Below, in pieces: positions 7,848-17,298 of a DNA stretch of 64,000 nt. The stretch is from Andalucia godoyi (Eukaryota > Discoba > Jakobea > Jakobida > Andaluciidae): assembly GCA_009859145.1 (NCBI GenBank), contig VRVR01000047.1:66934-130933 (forward strand), given 5' to 3'. The position numbers and the translations under genes were made by a program. The notes beneath the pieces are model-generated. The model was given only the letters and a program-made list of their open reading frames with translations, made no database searches and was not told the DNA's origin. Each line of letters starts with the position of its first letter. Positions within the stretch are counted from its first letter, which is position 1.

Positions 7848-10685
7848 ATGAGCTGCAATTCCTCCACGGGTCATCCTGATAACAGGAAGCTGTTTCAGAA
7901 AGGAATTTTTTCCATTGATATTGGGTCACATGCGTCCAAGGTAGCGTATACGGACCAAAAGACGCGAAGAATTCTACTTGTACCGCTCACCGATGCATTT
8001 TATGAGACCTTTCCCGATTCAAACTCAAGGTTCAAGGCGTGTTTGCTGGACCATGTTCGCGACGATCAACATGTCATGTTCTTGCTGCACTCCATGATTG
8101 GAATCAAGGGAGAAGTCGTCGGTAAGAATCAGTCGTCAAACTCAGCATCGGGCATCCCGGTCGACGAGCATGCCAGTGCTACTGCTTCTAGTAATGGGAA
8201 TGGCGCGCTGTCCACCACGACGGCTGCACCGTCGTGGGCCGATCTTTCGATGGTCGACACGATATCTTCGACCAATGTTGTCGTTGGCGAGGCTGCGCTG
8301 GACGGCGGGTGCGACGTCGTGTTCCCAGATATCAAGCGCCTATTCCACTTCCGATTGACGAGATCCAACTTTCCTCTGTCGGAAACGACCAGAATCGATC
8401 TTCCGTGGCTCTTTGTTCCGGACGAAGAAAACGTTGCGCTCTTGCGCGTCAAGATTGGTGGTCAATACTATACGCTGCGCTCAGAGCTTCTAGTTGCGCT
8501 CTTGCTTCAGAAAATCACAAAGTACATCCATCGGTTTGTTACGGATGTTTTGCTGGACCGAAAGCTTAAGCTGCCACAAACTCGATACGGATGTGTGGCG
8601 ACGGTTCCCATGGAATACTCTCCTGCGCAGAGAAGCGCCATGATGGCTGCATTTGAAGCGGTTCCTGCGCTTTATCTTGTTCGAAACAAACTGTATCCAG
8701 AGACGACAGCTTGTGCTGCGGACTTCCTGAATCCCGATGCGACTCTTGGATATCCCGTTGCGTTTACCAACTCGCAAACCACGGATGTGGAATCGTCGTC
8801 GATGGAAGACGGGTTTTACGTCGTGATGGATGGTGGAGCCTCGTCGATGCAGATATCCATGGTTCAGAAAGCTGGTCCAAAGCTGCGGGTCGCCGCACAT
8901 CAGACCGTAAAGGCATTTGCATGCACGGCGATTGACGATGCAATTGCGACGAAGGCTCTCCGATTGCTCGAGCGGGAGTTCAAGTTGAATCTAAGCCCGC
9001 ATGTTTGGGACCATCCCGATCATCCGTCAGTGGTGGACTTGCTTCGCATCACACACCAGCGCATGATCCACGATTCCGTTCGAAGATGCAAAGAGACACT
9101 TTCACTCCCAACAAGCACTCCGGACACTCGGGCCCCCGTTAAGATTGTCGTTCCTACACTCAACACAGAAGGCGTTATTGCTCCTCGAAAGTTTGAAGGT
9201 GCTTTTCGAAGAAAGGATTTGGAACAGGCTGTGAGCGTTGTATTTGCCCCCGTCAATGACACGAATTCGGGTGCAGATCAATCTTCCTCTGCACGGTCGG
9301 CAAAGAATGAATACCAGTCGTTTGTGAAGAAACCGCATGGCCGGAGTGCTAGCTCTGCGGTTGCGAGCTCTCCGGATTTTGTGCAGGTATTCCAGCATCT
9401 GGAAGAAGAAGCACAGGGAAAAGCGCATGATTCCGGGTCATCTGCTAATCCTCTGCAAATCTCAACTGCGAAGTCTGCTTCGGACGCAATTCGCAAGGTA
9501 TTCTTCTGTGGAGGATCCTCTCTTGTACATTCTGTCCCTTCTGCCGTCGAAGCACAGGTTCGCGCCGTATTTCCTGAACTGTCCGCGACCGACTTCGTTT
9601 GTGTGAACACTTCTGCGCACTCGGTGTTTGCAGCTGCTATTGGGGCTGTTCGAATGGGGATCCACGCCTTGTTTGGGCCGCTGAAGCAGCAAAAGAAGAA
9701 CAAGGGCGCTGCAAAAACCGTGCCCGAGGCTTGCCTTCAAGCCGTCCAGAAGCTTCCTGCGTTCCTGTGGCTCCGGCAAGGTCCGTCCGAGTACATTCAG
9801 CTAGCGACGCGCAGCAATGATCTTCCAGCATCGATCGAAGTCGACATGTTTCCAGATGATGAAGACCTGGCCGAGGTGAACAGCTCTCGTCAGTGGGATG
9901 TGCTCATTGAGATTGGTGCAAGTTTCGCAGATGTTTCCTCGATTGCCGACAACAAGGCCCGCAGCACGACGGTGGAACCCGTTGCAAACTTGCATCCATT
10001 TGTCACGCTCAGCAAAAAGGCGCGACGAGAGAGGCCTCTTGTGAAGTTGCGACTTCTTGCGGATGAAAATGGTCTTCTTTTGGCAAGGTGGAAGCCCATC
10101 GGTTGCAAGCCTTCGGAGAGCTTCGGAGACACCGTTGGGACGGATGTTGTCGTTGCTCCTCAAGCACCCGCCGACGGCCGGTTCCACAACTCCCGGATTC
10201 TGGATGGTATGCTAGACTATGCACGACTGTTGAACATCGTCGAAGAAGATTACGTGTGCAAAGACGCGCCGCTTCCTGCCGGATTCACTCTTTCCAAACT
10301 TCGAGAATGGTGTGCAGTTGCCGACGATGTGGACCAAGCAGAGGTCACGTTGGCACTTGTGGACGAGTGGAAACACGGTATTTTCTCACTGTTTCCTGAG
10401 CTCAAACCCGAGCAGAAGCCTTCGCGACCGCCCCCTGAAAAGGAGGATCTTGGCAAGAATAGTCCCGGATCAACGCAACGTCAAGGCAACGATCCGGATT
10501 CAGACAATTTGAGTCTCACGTCCGACAGCAAGAATGATAACAGCAACAAACAGCATCCGCAACAGCCAAAGGCCAGCGTTCCTGGTGCCGTCCACGACGA
10601 CGATGGCGATGATGACGGAGTTGAAGAAATCACACTTTCAAAGAACCCGCATCCGAACTCGCATCCGAACGCAGTAGCTGTGTAA
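7848..10685 (+). CDS. Divergent Hsp70-like (actin-like ATPase fold) protein
   Basis: This 945-residue protein carries the landmarks of the Hsp70/actin nucleotide-binding fold. They are a phosphate-1 loop near residues 22-30 (FSIDIGSHASK), a phosphate-2-like strand-turn (VVMDGGASSMQIS, ~325-340) and an adenosine-type motif (VFFCGGSSLVHSVPSAVE, ~550). Sequence between these is long and divergent. The C-terminus is hydrophilic and Asp/Asn-rich. I chose the ATG at 7848 because the frame upstream has no ATG and is T-rich. There is no ER signal and no retention motif, so a HYOU1-type ER chaperone is unlikely; a cytosolic Hsp110-like or specialised Hsp70-like factor is the better guess. The substrate-binding region is not recognisable by eye. 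Confidence 0.6.
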   Translation: MSCNSSTGHPDNRKLFQKGIFSIDIGSHASKVAYTDQKTRRILLVPLTDAFYETFPDSNSRFKACLLDHVRDDQHVMFLLHSMIGIKGEVVGKNQSSNSASGIPVDEHASATASSNGNGALSTTTAAPSWADLSMVDTISSTNVVVGEAALDGGCDVVFPDIKRLFHFRLTRSNFPLSETTRIDLPWLFVPDEENVALLRVKIGGQYYTLRSELLVALLLQKITKYIHRFVTDVLLDRKLKLPQTRYGCVATVPMEYSPAQRSAMMAAFEAVPALYLVRNKLYPETTACAADFLNPDATLGYPVAFTNSQTTDVESSSMEDGFYVVMDGGASSMQISMVQKAGPKLRVAAHQTVKAFACTAIDDAIATKALRLLEREFKLNLSPHVWDHPDHPSVVDLLRITHQRMIHDSVRRCKETLSLPTSTPDTRAPVKIVVPTLNTEGVIAPRKFEGAFRRKDLEQAVSVVFAPVNDTNSGADQSSSARSAKNEYQSFVKKPHGRSASSAVASSPDFVQVFQHLEEEAQGKAHDSGSSANPLQISTAKSASDAIRKVFFCGGSSLVHSVPSAVEAQVRAVFPELSATDFVCVNTSAHSVFAAAIGAVRMGIHALFGPLKQQKKNKGAAKTVPEACLQAVQKLPAFLWLRQGPSEYIQLATRSNDLPASIEVDMFPDDEDLAEVNSSRQWDVLIEIGASFADVSSIADNKARSTTVEPVANLHPFVTLSKKARRERPLVKLRLLADENGLLLARWKPIGCKPSESFGDTVGTDVVVAPQAPADGRFHNSRILDGMLDYARLLNIVEEDYVCKDAPLPAGFTLSKLREWCAVADDVDQAEVTLALVDEWKHGIFSLFPELKPEQKPSRPPPEKEDLGKNSPGSTQRQGNDPDSDNLSLTSDSKNDNSNKQHPQQPKASVPGAVHDDDGDDDGVEEITLSKNPHPNSHPNAVAV

Positions 10686-10801
10686 AACAGACAGTACTTC
10701 TCGATTATGTTTTTTTTTTTAATCTTTCTTTTGCTTTTAATGATTAACAATTAAGCTGTAGGGAGGCAAAACAATGAAGGGGGGGAAAACAACGCGTTTC
10801 G

Positions 10802-11404
10802 TCAAAGTCGTTTGAGGGACTTTCTCTTTGCGTCTGCGGCAGCGGAACTCTTCTTTTCTCTCTTTTCCTCCTTTTCGCCGGTCCTTTCTGTGTCTTCTGA
10901 CTTTTCCTTTGCCTTTTCTGCAGCCAACAAAGGCGATGCAGCATGGACTAGTGTCATCAGTTTTGCGTGCTTTGCAAACTCTTCATAATTCTCCAGCAGC
11001 AGTTTTCCGGCCTCCTCGTTCAGCGCTGACTCTGGATTGGGCTCAATTAGCAAGCATCTCACAACCATGAGCACATGCCGGATTCCAAGATCGGCAGACC
11101 AGTCTTTCTTGAGTGTAGAAACGCAGATTTCGCCTTTAGTGCTAATGTTTGGATGGAAAATCCTTGTCAAAAACACTCCCTTGGGCGGAACATTGGGGAA
11201 ATCGCCGTCAAATGTAAGCCGCATTACAAACTTACCGCCCTCATAAGGAGTCCCAGTCGGACCATCAATCGTCGCACTCAGCGTCGAAAAGTCGTCTTCG
11301 GAGGCATGAATCGCAATTCCCTCCGGCGGTGTTTTCAAAATGTCCGTCGTCTCTCTCAACAACCGCTTCACAACCAAAGGAGCAATGTTCTCGCTCGTAG
11401 ACAT
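10802..11404 (-). CDS. UBE2S: Ubiquitin-conjugating enzyme E2, UBE2S type
   Basis: The protein has 200 residues, close to the family length. The E2 core is clear: HPN at 84-86, catalytic Cys94 in GEICVSTLKKDW, and the downstream block LLIEPNPESALNEEAGKLLL, which closely matches UBE2S. UBE2S elongates Lys11-linked ubiquitin chains on substrates of the anaphase-promoting complex. A Lys/Glu-rich tail follows and ends SLKRL, resembling the Leu-Arg tail by which animal UBE2S docks on APC/C. This suggests the same partner here; the function is inferred from the family. It converges with the Hsp70-like gene (116-bp gap) and lies upstream of no obvious partner. Confidence 0.9.
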   Translation of the reverse strand: MSTSENIAPLVVKRLLRETTDILKTPPEGIAIHASEDDFSTLSATIDGPTGTPYEGGKFVMRLTFDGDFPNVPPKGVFLTRIFHPNISTKGEICVSTLKKDWSADLGIRHVLMVVRCLLIEPNPESALNEEAGKLLLENYEEFAKHAKLMTLVHAASPLLAAEKAKEKSEDTERTGEKEEKREKKSSAAADAKRKSLKRL

Positions 11405-11733
11405 TCCTGTGATTAAAAACCTCTTTTCCTTTCTCTAATCTCTCTTTTTTTGGAAACACGAAACCAGAAAGTATGAGAAGAAAAATGAAAACAAAAGATG
11501 AAAGGATTCAAGTATTTGTTGGAATTCGGTATTGATGGAAACCCCGCAGCACCCTCAACCTCTAACGGTTCTTGTTTCTTCTTTCTTCCAAGAGAGGAGG
11601 GGATCTTGCATCAATTGAAGGTAAATTCAAAAGCAAAAAGTCAGCAGCGGGCGTTGCTACGACAGGGTTCAGCGGCAGCGCAGTAGGGCAAAAGATCCTT
11701 GCTTCTTCCGGAGGTCGAAGGGGCTTTGTGATG
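11405..11733. other. Intergenic, no gene seen
   Basis: These 329 bp separate two minus-strand genes. They hold the pyrimidine-rich upstream region of the E2 gene (when read on the minus strand) and the 3' region of the PTH2-like gene. I see no RNA gene or repeat. Confidence 0.5.
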
Positions 11734-12105
11734 TCATAGTAGTTTGTAGTTGTGGAGCTCTCGCTTGGAGATGGAACCAGGCAAGAAAGCAAGGGCAGTG
11801 AGTGTTCCTTCTGGGATTCTGCGTCCGATGTCGCTCTCGAAATAAGAACGGGCATGTGGATGTGAGGCAGCCCATTCGATGAGCTGGTCTGCAGACGAAC
11901 GCAACACAATCGTCACTTGATTCTTGATCCAAGTCGCAAACTTGACGTCGATTTCTGCGGGCGGAAAGACCTCGTACTGTCTCGTAAACATTTCTTCGGC
12001 AATCTGCATGGTGAGGTGCGACACCTGGTTTGCAATCTTTCCCTTGCTAAGCTCGATGTCTCCATTCACCAATATGTACAGCGTCGGGCAAGCCTCGTTT
12101 TCCAT
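11734..12105 (-). CDS. PTH2-fold (peptidyl-tRNA hydrolase 2-like) small protein
   Basis: This 123-residue protein opens with a PTH2-like strand-loop-helix: LYILVNGDIELSKGKIANQVSHLTMQ, aligned here in two parts, LYILVNGDIELSKGK and IANQVSHLTMQ. The family signature is GK(V/I)AxQxxHA. The active-site His is kept in QVSHL. The second motif (DAGxTQI in true enzymes) reads SDIGRRIPEGT, so the Asp remains but the Thr-Gln pair is lost. It may therefore be a divergent or catalytically changed PTH2 relative rather than a housekeeping peptidyl-tRNA hydrolase. I chose the first ATG in frame (12105); the frame continues upstream without an ATG. It is divergent from the U-box/ART gene, sharing a 438-bp upstream region. 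Confidence 0.6.
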   Translation of the reverse strand: MENEACPTLYILVNGDIELSKGKIANQVSHLTMQIAEEMFTRQYEVFPPAEIDVKFATWIKNQVTIVLRSSADQLIEWAASHPHARSYFESDIGRRIPEGTLTALAFLPGSISKRELHNYKLL

Positions 12106-12543
12106 ACTCGTCGACGCAGCTACTGTTCTGGAAGATGCATGGTGTGCCCACTCCCGCTGTTGCGATCCAAAATTTGCACGGATTGGCGTGTGCAGGCTCG
12201 CCGTCGACAAGCATCAACCGCCTTCGTATTTGGTTCCCAAGGGTATGCAACTCGGGCTGGAGGCCAGAAGACTCTTTTGCCCCGATAGCATCAATTGAGG
12301 ACTTTACTTAGTAAAACTTGCATGCCCCGGAAGCTGTCGTACAACGAGCCTATTGCTTAGGCGACTAATTGCGTTGCATACCCTTGTTGATTCCCTTGTG
12401 AGTCTTGTGCATCATCACCCCTCCATCCTGTTTCTCGATTCTCGATTCTTTCATTGGCCTGGCTTCAGCGCATCGATTTCGGGAATTCTCAGCACATATT
12501 GCTTGATGCTGGTTAGGTGAATTGCAGAAGACCCAGACGAAAA
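12106..12543. other. Shared upstream region of two divergent genes
   Basis: These 438 bp lie between the start codons of the PTH2-like gene (minus) and the U-box/ART gene (plus), so they must hold both promoters. No TATA box or repeat is evident, and no additional gene is supported. Confidence 0.4.
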
Positions 12544-15500
12544 ATGTCAGACGAATTGCACTGTCCAATCACGGGAGAGTTCTTGGAAGATGCAATCACG
12601 CTTCCGTGTGGGCATACTTTTTCTCGCATGGCGCTGATTGAATGGTGGCTTCAGCAAGACGAGCACATTTGCGCAATTTGCCGGACAGAGCACCCTGAGT
12701 TCAACGCCGTGAGCGCATCTCCGAACTTTCTTGTTGCAAGCTTAGTGGAGAAGGCAAAAATCAGCCAGAGCGGCACAAACACTGCATCGTCGGCCGGCCG
12801 CGGGGAGTTTTCTCCATCAGCAGCAGATGGTCTCATGGCCGACGACACGCTGCAGATGTGGCGCGCAAAGTTGCGCATTCTGTCGAATGGAGTGTGGAAG
12901 CGGAAATTTGGACGTCTTGATGTCGAATATGATGGAGAGCCTTTGGCTCGAACGCTCCTGATCCCGGTTGTGGATCGGAGTGGGTCCATGCAGAACGCAA
13001 TGAGCCAAGTGCATTATTCATTGTGCCGTGCAGTCGACTTTACGTACCGCAACACGTCGTTGAAGACCACAGTGGTCGCGTACGACGATCGTGTAGAAAT
13101 ATTCAGAATCGATCCTTCGTCCCCGATGCAAGCTGCGGAAACTGCGATGAAAGCCATCCATGCACGAGGAGGCACGTCGTTTCGTGCTGCCTTCAACGAT
13201 GGAATTTTCAAGGAATTGCAAGAAAATGCAGAGGACGCAACGGTGGCGAGCGCCGTGGTCATCTTTTTGACCGATGGGCGCGATACGTCCAACATCAGCT
13301 CGGATCTCTCAACCAAGATTCACGAGCAACTGAGCAGGATTTGGAAAAAGCCGATTACGTTTCACTGTGTTGGATTCACAACGTCCCATGACTACGAAAT
13401 ATTAAACACAATCACCAAACTGGGTTCTGTGGAAGGTGCGTATCGGTACGCGGATCCGAAGGAGACGGACGATGCCTTGTCCGCTAAGATCAATTCCGTT
13501 TTTGATGTCGTTGCTGCAAATGCCTTGCCTCCCATGCAGCTTGAAGAGTTGAAGAACTTTGAAGTGGTGCCCATGAATGGGAAACCAGCTTCTGCTGTAT
13601 TATACGAGCCGCATGTGTGGGTGCAACAAGTTCTTCAGCCAGTTGGAGCTGGGGCTGGGGCTGGGGCTGGGACGGGTGGTTTGTTGAACGCTGTCTTTCG
13701 GCTTCCAAACAATGAAAAAGTCGCGATTCCTTGCACAATCGAAACAACAGATGATCCTGCACTGTGGAGTCAGTTGTACGCGCGTCTGGTTGACGAGATT
13801 GCGCACGAAGTGTTCTTGTTGTCAAGCAGCAAGCTTCCGCAGAATGCTGCGGCTGCACTGCACTATTCTCTTCTTCAGCAGAGATCCCGTGCCATTTCCC
13901 TTCGCATGTCTGATGAAGACCCTGCCAAATCTCGCCTTGCCGTGCTGATGAACCATATTGCTACGATGCGCGAAGGTGGGATTGTTGATCAAATGAAGCT
14001 CAATGATTTGCGGCAAGAAGGGCGATTTGCAACAGTCTCCGTGCGGCAAGACAAGGCGAAACCGACGGATGTGCTGCAAGTCACGAAGACCACTCTTTCT
14101 GCCATGAACCGTGCTGCCACGATCGTGACCCCTCTTCCAAAGTACTGTCGACGACCTGGGCCACGGATTGACTGCAGCAGCGGCTTTGAATTCGCAAGCA
14201 TGCTTGCAACAATGCCCAACTCTGCAGTGCTCCAATGGTTGGACATGAATTCGTTTTGCAATCTGCGAGATCGCAATGGCAACACTGTTCTCGCAATGGC
14301 TGCGAGCATTGGACGCGTCGCAATTGTGCAACACATCCTTGGAATTGTGCGCGGAGGCGATTCGCTTGCAGAATTTACAAACATGCAGAACCAATTTGGA
14401 GAAAATGCCGCCGATTTGGCAGCTGTGTTTGGCTATTTTCATACGCTGCATGTTTTGCTTCCTCATGTCCGACCGACGCTTTCTGGAAATATGCTGCTGG
14501 CAACTTGTCTTAGTCGTCCTGGGGACCACAAGTACTTGTCGACAGCCACTTCTCTTTTGGACAGTAGATTCTGCGCTCTTTCGGAGGCGATGTCGAACTT
14601 ATGCGACACTCCCAAGAGTTTGGCATGGTACATGTCCAACAAGGACCGCAGCATGGACAATCGAACAAAAGCACTCATGGCTCTCGAAAAGGGGTTCTTT
14701 TCCATGTTGCAGCCTCTTGAGGCTGACATTCCGTTTGTGTCTTGGAAGACGTGCTTGCATTTGCTCGAAAAGCCTAGTGTTGACCACGCAAAGATTGTAG
14801 AATTCCTCTTGGCGCGGAAACTGGCGGATCCCGATGAGACTTTTACCGGACCGGTGGATCCGGAAGAGAATGTTCCGTCAACTTCGTGTCCCTTGTTTTC
14901 AGCTTCGGAGAAAGGCAACCAGGCAGCTGTGCAAGCCATTTTGAAAAGTTCTCGTGCAACGATCAATTGGCAAAACCACAAGGGTACAACTTCCCTGTGG
15001 ATTGCTGCATGCAACCGTCATGCTGATATTGTGCAGATTATTCTTCGAGCGGGCGCAGATGTGAATGTTTGCAACAATAAGGGAGACAGTGCTCTTGTTC
15101 CTGCTTGTCAAAAAGGAAACGAGATCATCGTGGAGATTCTCCTGTTGGCTGGAGCACGATGGAATCTGTTCAATCGCAATCGAGACAATCCCATTCTCAT
15201 TTGCTGCCGCACTGGGCAAAATGCATGCCTTGAATCGATTCTCGGCTCCATTGTCGATGAGGATGAAAAGAAGGACGCGCTGGCCCAGTGCGCAGAAATC
15301 GATGGATTTAATCCGCTGCTAGCTGCAACCGAACTGAACAAGGCCGAATGTGTGCGAACATGTTTGATGCATGGTGCGGACATTGGTTTTCGCACGGCGA
15401 AGGACAATCCCATTGTCTCTGGCGCCAATGCATTACATCTGGCTGCTTGGTATGGTCGACTGGATGCAGCAAAGGTTCTTTGTGAATTTGGAGCGGATGT

Positions 15501-16944
15501 AAACGCTCTCACTTCGAGAGATGGCTGGACGCCGCTGCGTATTGCAGTAACAAAGGGCTACGTGGATGTTGCGGAATACCTGTATGTCGAGAAGAAGGCC
15601 GATGCGACGATTGCGGATAACGAGGGCAGGACCCCTGCGTTCTATGCCAAAGGAAGCAAGACTGTCGCAATGCGGGATTTGTTTTCGAATCCGTTGGAGG
15701 ATGCGCTCATGACCTGGATGATAAGCGCAGATGCCGTTCGGCAGCAGTGCATCGATATTGTTCGGAATTTTGGGCGATCGGTCGGCTGCTTTGATGAGAA
15801 TGTCATTGCAAGCACGTTGTTTGATGGCGTTCCGCTCTTGTCAATCGCGATCCAGTACCGGATGACGGATATTGTTCATGTTCTGGAATCTCTGCACGTG
15901 GACACAGCTGTCCGGGATAGCAACTACGGAATTCCTGCGTCCTTCTGGTCCAGATACTGTCGAGTAGGCTCCTTCGCTGCAAAGGACGAAGATGATGCCG
16001 AAGAAGTAGATAACATGTTGGCAAGAGTCTCGCATGTGCGAGATAACGGGGATGTTGTGCACAACAAGATGCTGACGGATCTCAGCGGGAAAATAGCAAC
16101 CAAGTTGGTCGTTCTTGATCATGACGCGACTGCATTAGCAAAGCGCATGGACGAAGGATACGAGGCCGAGATCCGCGACGAGATCCTTCATGAGATTGAA
16201 GAATCTTCACTACGTGGAGACCACTCTCTGTTGGGGCTATTCGTGCAACTGCAGAAGAAGGGTAAGTCCACCAACACCAGCATCAGCACCAGAGCTGCTG
16301 CGGCCCAGTCTTCTTTTGCATCAGAGCATTTCCAAGCTGTCTTGCATGAGGCGAAGATCCATGTCGTGTCGCGCATAGCTACTGGCGAGACGCTTTTGGA
16401 TCCGATTTATCTGACTGCACTGTATCTGTTTACCGCCGTGCCCTCGATCAGTTCTGCAGTCCTTCAGACACTTTCCAACTGGAACGACAACACGATGTGG
16501 CACAACTACATCTATTGTTTGCATCGATCCATTTCGCTACTTCCGCCGTTCCAAGGAGGAGAAGCGTATCGAACAGTGGTTAACATCGATGTGGCGTCGT
16601 ATGTCCGTCTTCCTCGCGGGTCCACTATCCTCTGGAACTCCTTTTCAGTGTGCTCATCCGACTGGACACACGCCTATTCAAGCGCAGTCGAGGCGAAGCG
16701 CGGGCTGGCGTTCATCGTCCATTCACGATCTGGACGCCGCATTGCATCTTACTCAAAGTATCCAGTCGACAACGAAGTCGTCTTTTTGCCGGGCTCGCGG
16801 TTCCGCATCCAAGCACTGTATCGCGGAGCAGTCTTTGTCTTTGGCCAAAAGAACATTCGACACACGTACATCGCCGAGGAGAAGGACATCGAAAAGGCAG
16901 TGGATGGGAAAACATGCTTGATCATGGAGTTGGAGGAGCTGTGA
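12544..16944 (+). CDS. U-box + VWA + ankyrin + ADP-ribosyltransferase-like multidomain protein
   Basis: This 1466-residue single-exon protein has four recognisable parts. (1) A U-box at residues ~5-75 (HCPITGEFLEDAITLPCGHTF, in pieces; the first zinc pair of a RING is missing), suggesting E3 ubiquitin ligase activity. (2) A VWA domain at ~135-325 with a complete metal site: D144-x-S146-x-S148, T211 and D244. (3) Ankyrin repeats at ~570-1040 (e.g. ANALHLAAWYGRLDAAKVL). (4) A C-terminal domain (~1265-1450) resembling R-S-E arginine ADP-ribosyltransferases: Arg1343 in EAYRT, the strand FSVCSS (1367-1372), and SKYPVDNEVVFLP, where Glu1411 matches the catalytic Glu and Asp1409 replaces the first Glu of ExE. 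It could couple ubiquitination to mono-ADP-ribosylation in the cytosol. The ART call is by motif and order only. Start chosen at the first ATG before the U-box. Confidence 0.75.
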   Translation: MSDELHCPITGEFLEDAITLPCGHTFSRMALIEWWLQQDEHICAICRTEHPEFNAVSASPNFLVASLVEKAKISQSGTNTASSAGRGEFSPSAADGLMADDTLQMWRAKLRILSNGVWKRKFGRLDVEYDGEPLARTLLIPVVDRSGSMQNAMSQVHYSLCRAVDFTYRNTSLKTTVVAYDDRVEIFRIDPSSPMQAAETAMKAIHARGGTSFRAAFNDGIFKELQENAEDATVASAVVIFLTDGRDTSNISSDLSTKIHEQLSRIWKKPITFHCVGFTTSHDYEILNTITKLGSVEGAYRYADPKETDDALSAKINSVFDVVAANALPPMQLEELKNFEVVPMNGKPASAVLYEPHVWVQQVLQPVGAGAGAGAGTGGLLNAVFRLPNNEKVAIPCTIETTDDPALWSQLYARLVDEIAHEVFLLSSSKLPQNAAAALHYSLLQQRSRAISLRMSDEDPAKSRLAVLMNHIATMREGGIVDQMKLNDLRQEGRFATVSVRQDKAKPTDVLQVTKTTLSAMNRAATIVTPLPKYCRRPGPRIDCSSGFEFASMLATMPNSAVLQWLDMNSFCNLRDRNGNTVLAMAASIGRVAIVQHILGIVRGGDSLAEFTNMQNQFGENAADLAAVFGYFHTLHVLLPHVRPTLSGNMLLATCLSRPGDHKYLSTATSLLDSRFCALSEAMSNLCDTPKSLAWYMSNKDRSMDNRTKALMALEKGFFSMLQPLEADIPFVSWKTCLHLLEKPSVDHAKIVEFLLARKLADPDETFTGPVDPEENVPSTSCPLFSASEKGNQAAVQAILKSSRATINWQNHKGTTSLWIAACNRHADIVQIILRAGADVNVCNNKGDSALVPACQKGNEIIVEILLLAGARWNLFNRNRDNPILICCRTGQNACLESILGSIVDEDEKKDALAQCAEIDGFNPLLAATELNKAECVRTCLMHGADIGFRTAKDNPIVSGANALHLAAWYGRLDAAKVLCEFGADVNALTSRDGWTPLRIAVTKGYVDVAEYLYVEKKADATIADNEGRTPAFYAKGSKTVAMRDLFSNPLEDALMTWMISADAVRQQCIDIVRNFGRSVGCFDENVIASTLFDGVPLLSIAIQYRMTDIVHVLESLHVDTAVRDSNYGIPASFWSRYCRVGSFAAKDEDDAEEVDNMLARVSHVRDNGDVVHNKMLTDLSGKIATKLVVLDHDATALAKRMDEGYEAEIRDEILHEIEESSLRGDHSLLGLFVQLQKKGKSTNTSISTRAAAAQSSFASEHFQAVLHEAKIHVVSRIATGETLLDPIYLTALYLFTAVPSISSAVLQTLSNWNDNTMWHNYIYCLHRSISLLPPFQGGEAYRTVVNIDVASYVRLPRGSTILWNSFSVCSSDWTHAYSSAVEAKRGLAFIVHSRSGRRIASYSKYPVDNEVVFLPGSRFRIQALYRGAVFVFGQKNIRHTYIAEEKDIEKAVDGKTCLIMELEEL

Positions 16945-17298
16945 ACGCCAAAACAATGAAGAAAGAAAGAGTGAAATGAAATGATTTAAATGAACGTCGT
17001 GGCGTGTGGTGTCGTGATGTGTGGTGTCGTGATGTGTGGTGTCGTGTCTGGAACTGCGGAGAATTGGAGAGCGTTTAGCCTTTGGAGACACGACCTTCAT
17101 CTGGCGGGAAACACGGGAAAACCCTACTTTTTCCCAAGAACCCTATTGACGCTTTCCGGTTCCTTGACAAAATCTATATAAACCGTGTCTCCGCTTCCCT
17201 TTCGTTCTTTTCGTTCTTTTTCTGGATTTTTTTAGACTTCTGCCAAATATCAGAACTCGTTGTATTTACGTATCGACAACCGACACTGACACTTCAAG
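16945..17298. other. Intergenic with a 15-bp tandem repeat
   Basis: The stretch between two plus-strand genes holds about three copies of GTGTGGTGTCGTGAT (17004 to about 17047), then a T-rich tract (17200-17230) before the next ATG. No gene is supported. Confidence 0.6.

Noticed and set aside
16258-16300. GGTAAGT inside the U-box/ART gene as an intron donor
   Set aside because: The nearest acceptors would give an intron of about 35-50 bp, shorter than all others, and the frame is intact without it.
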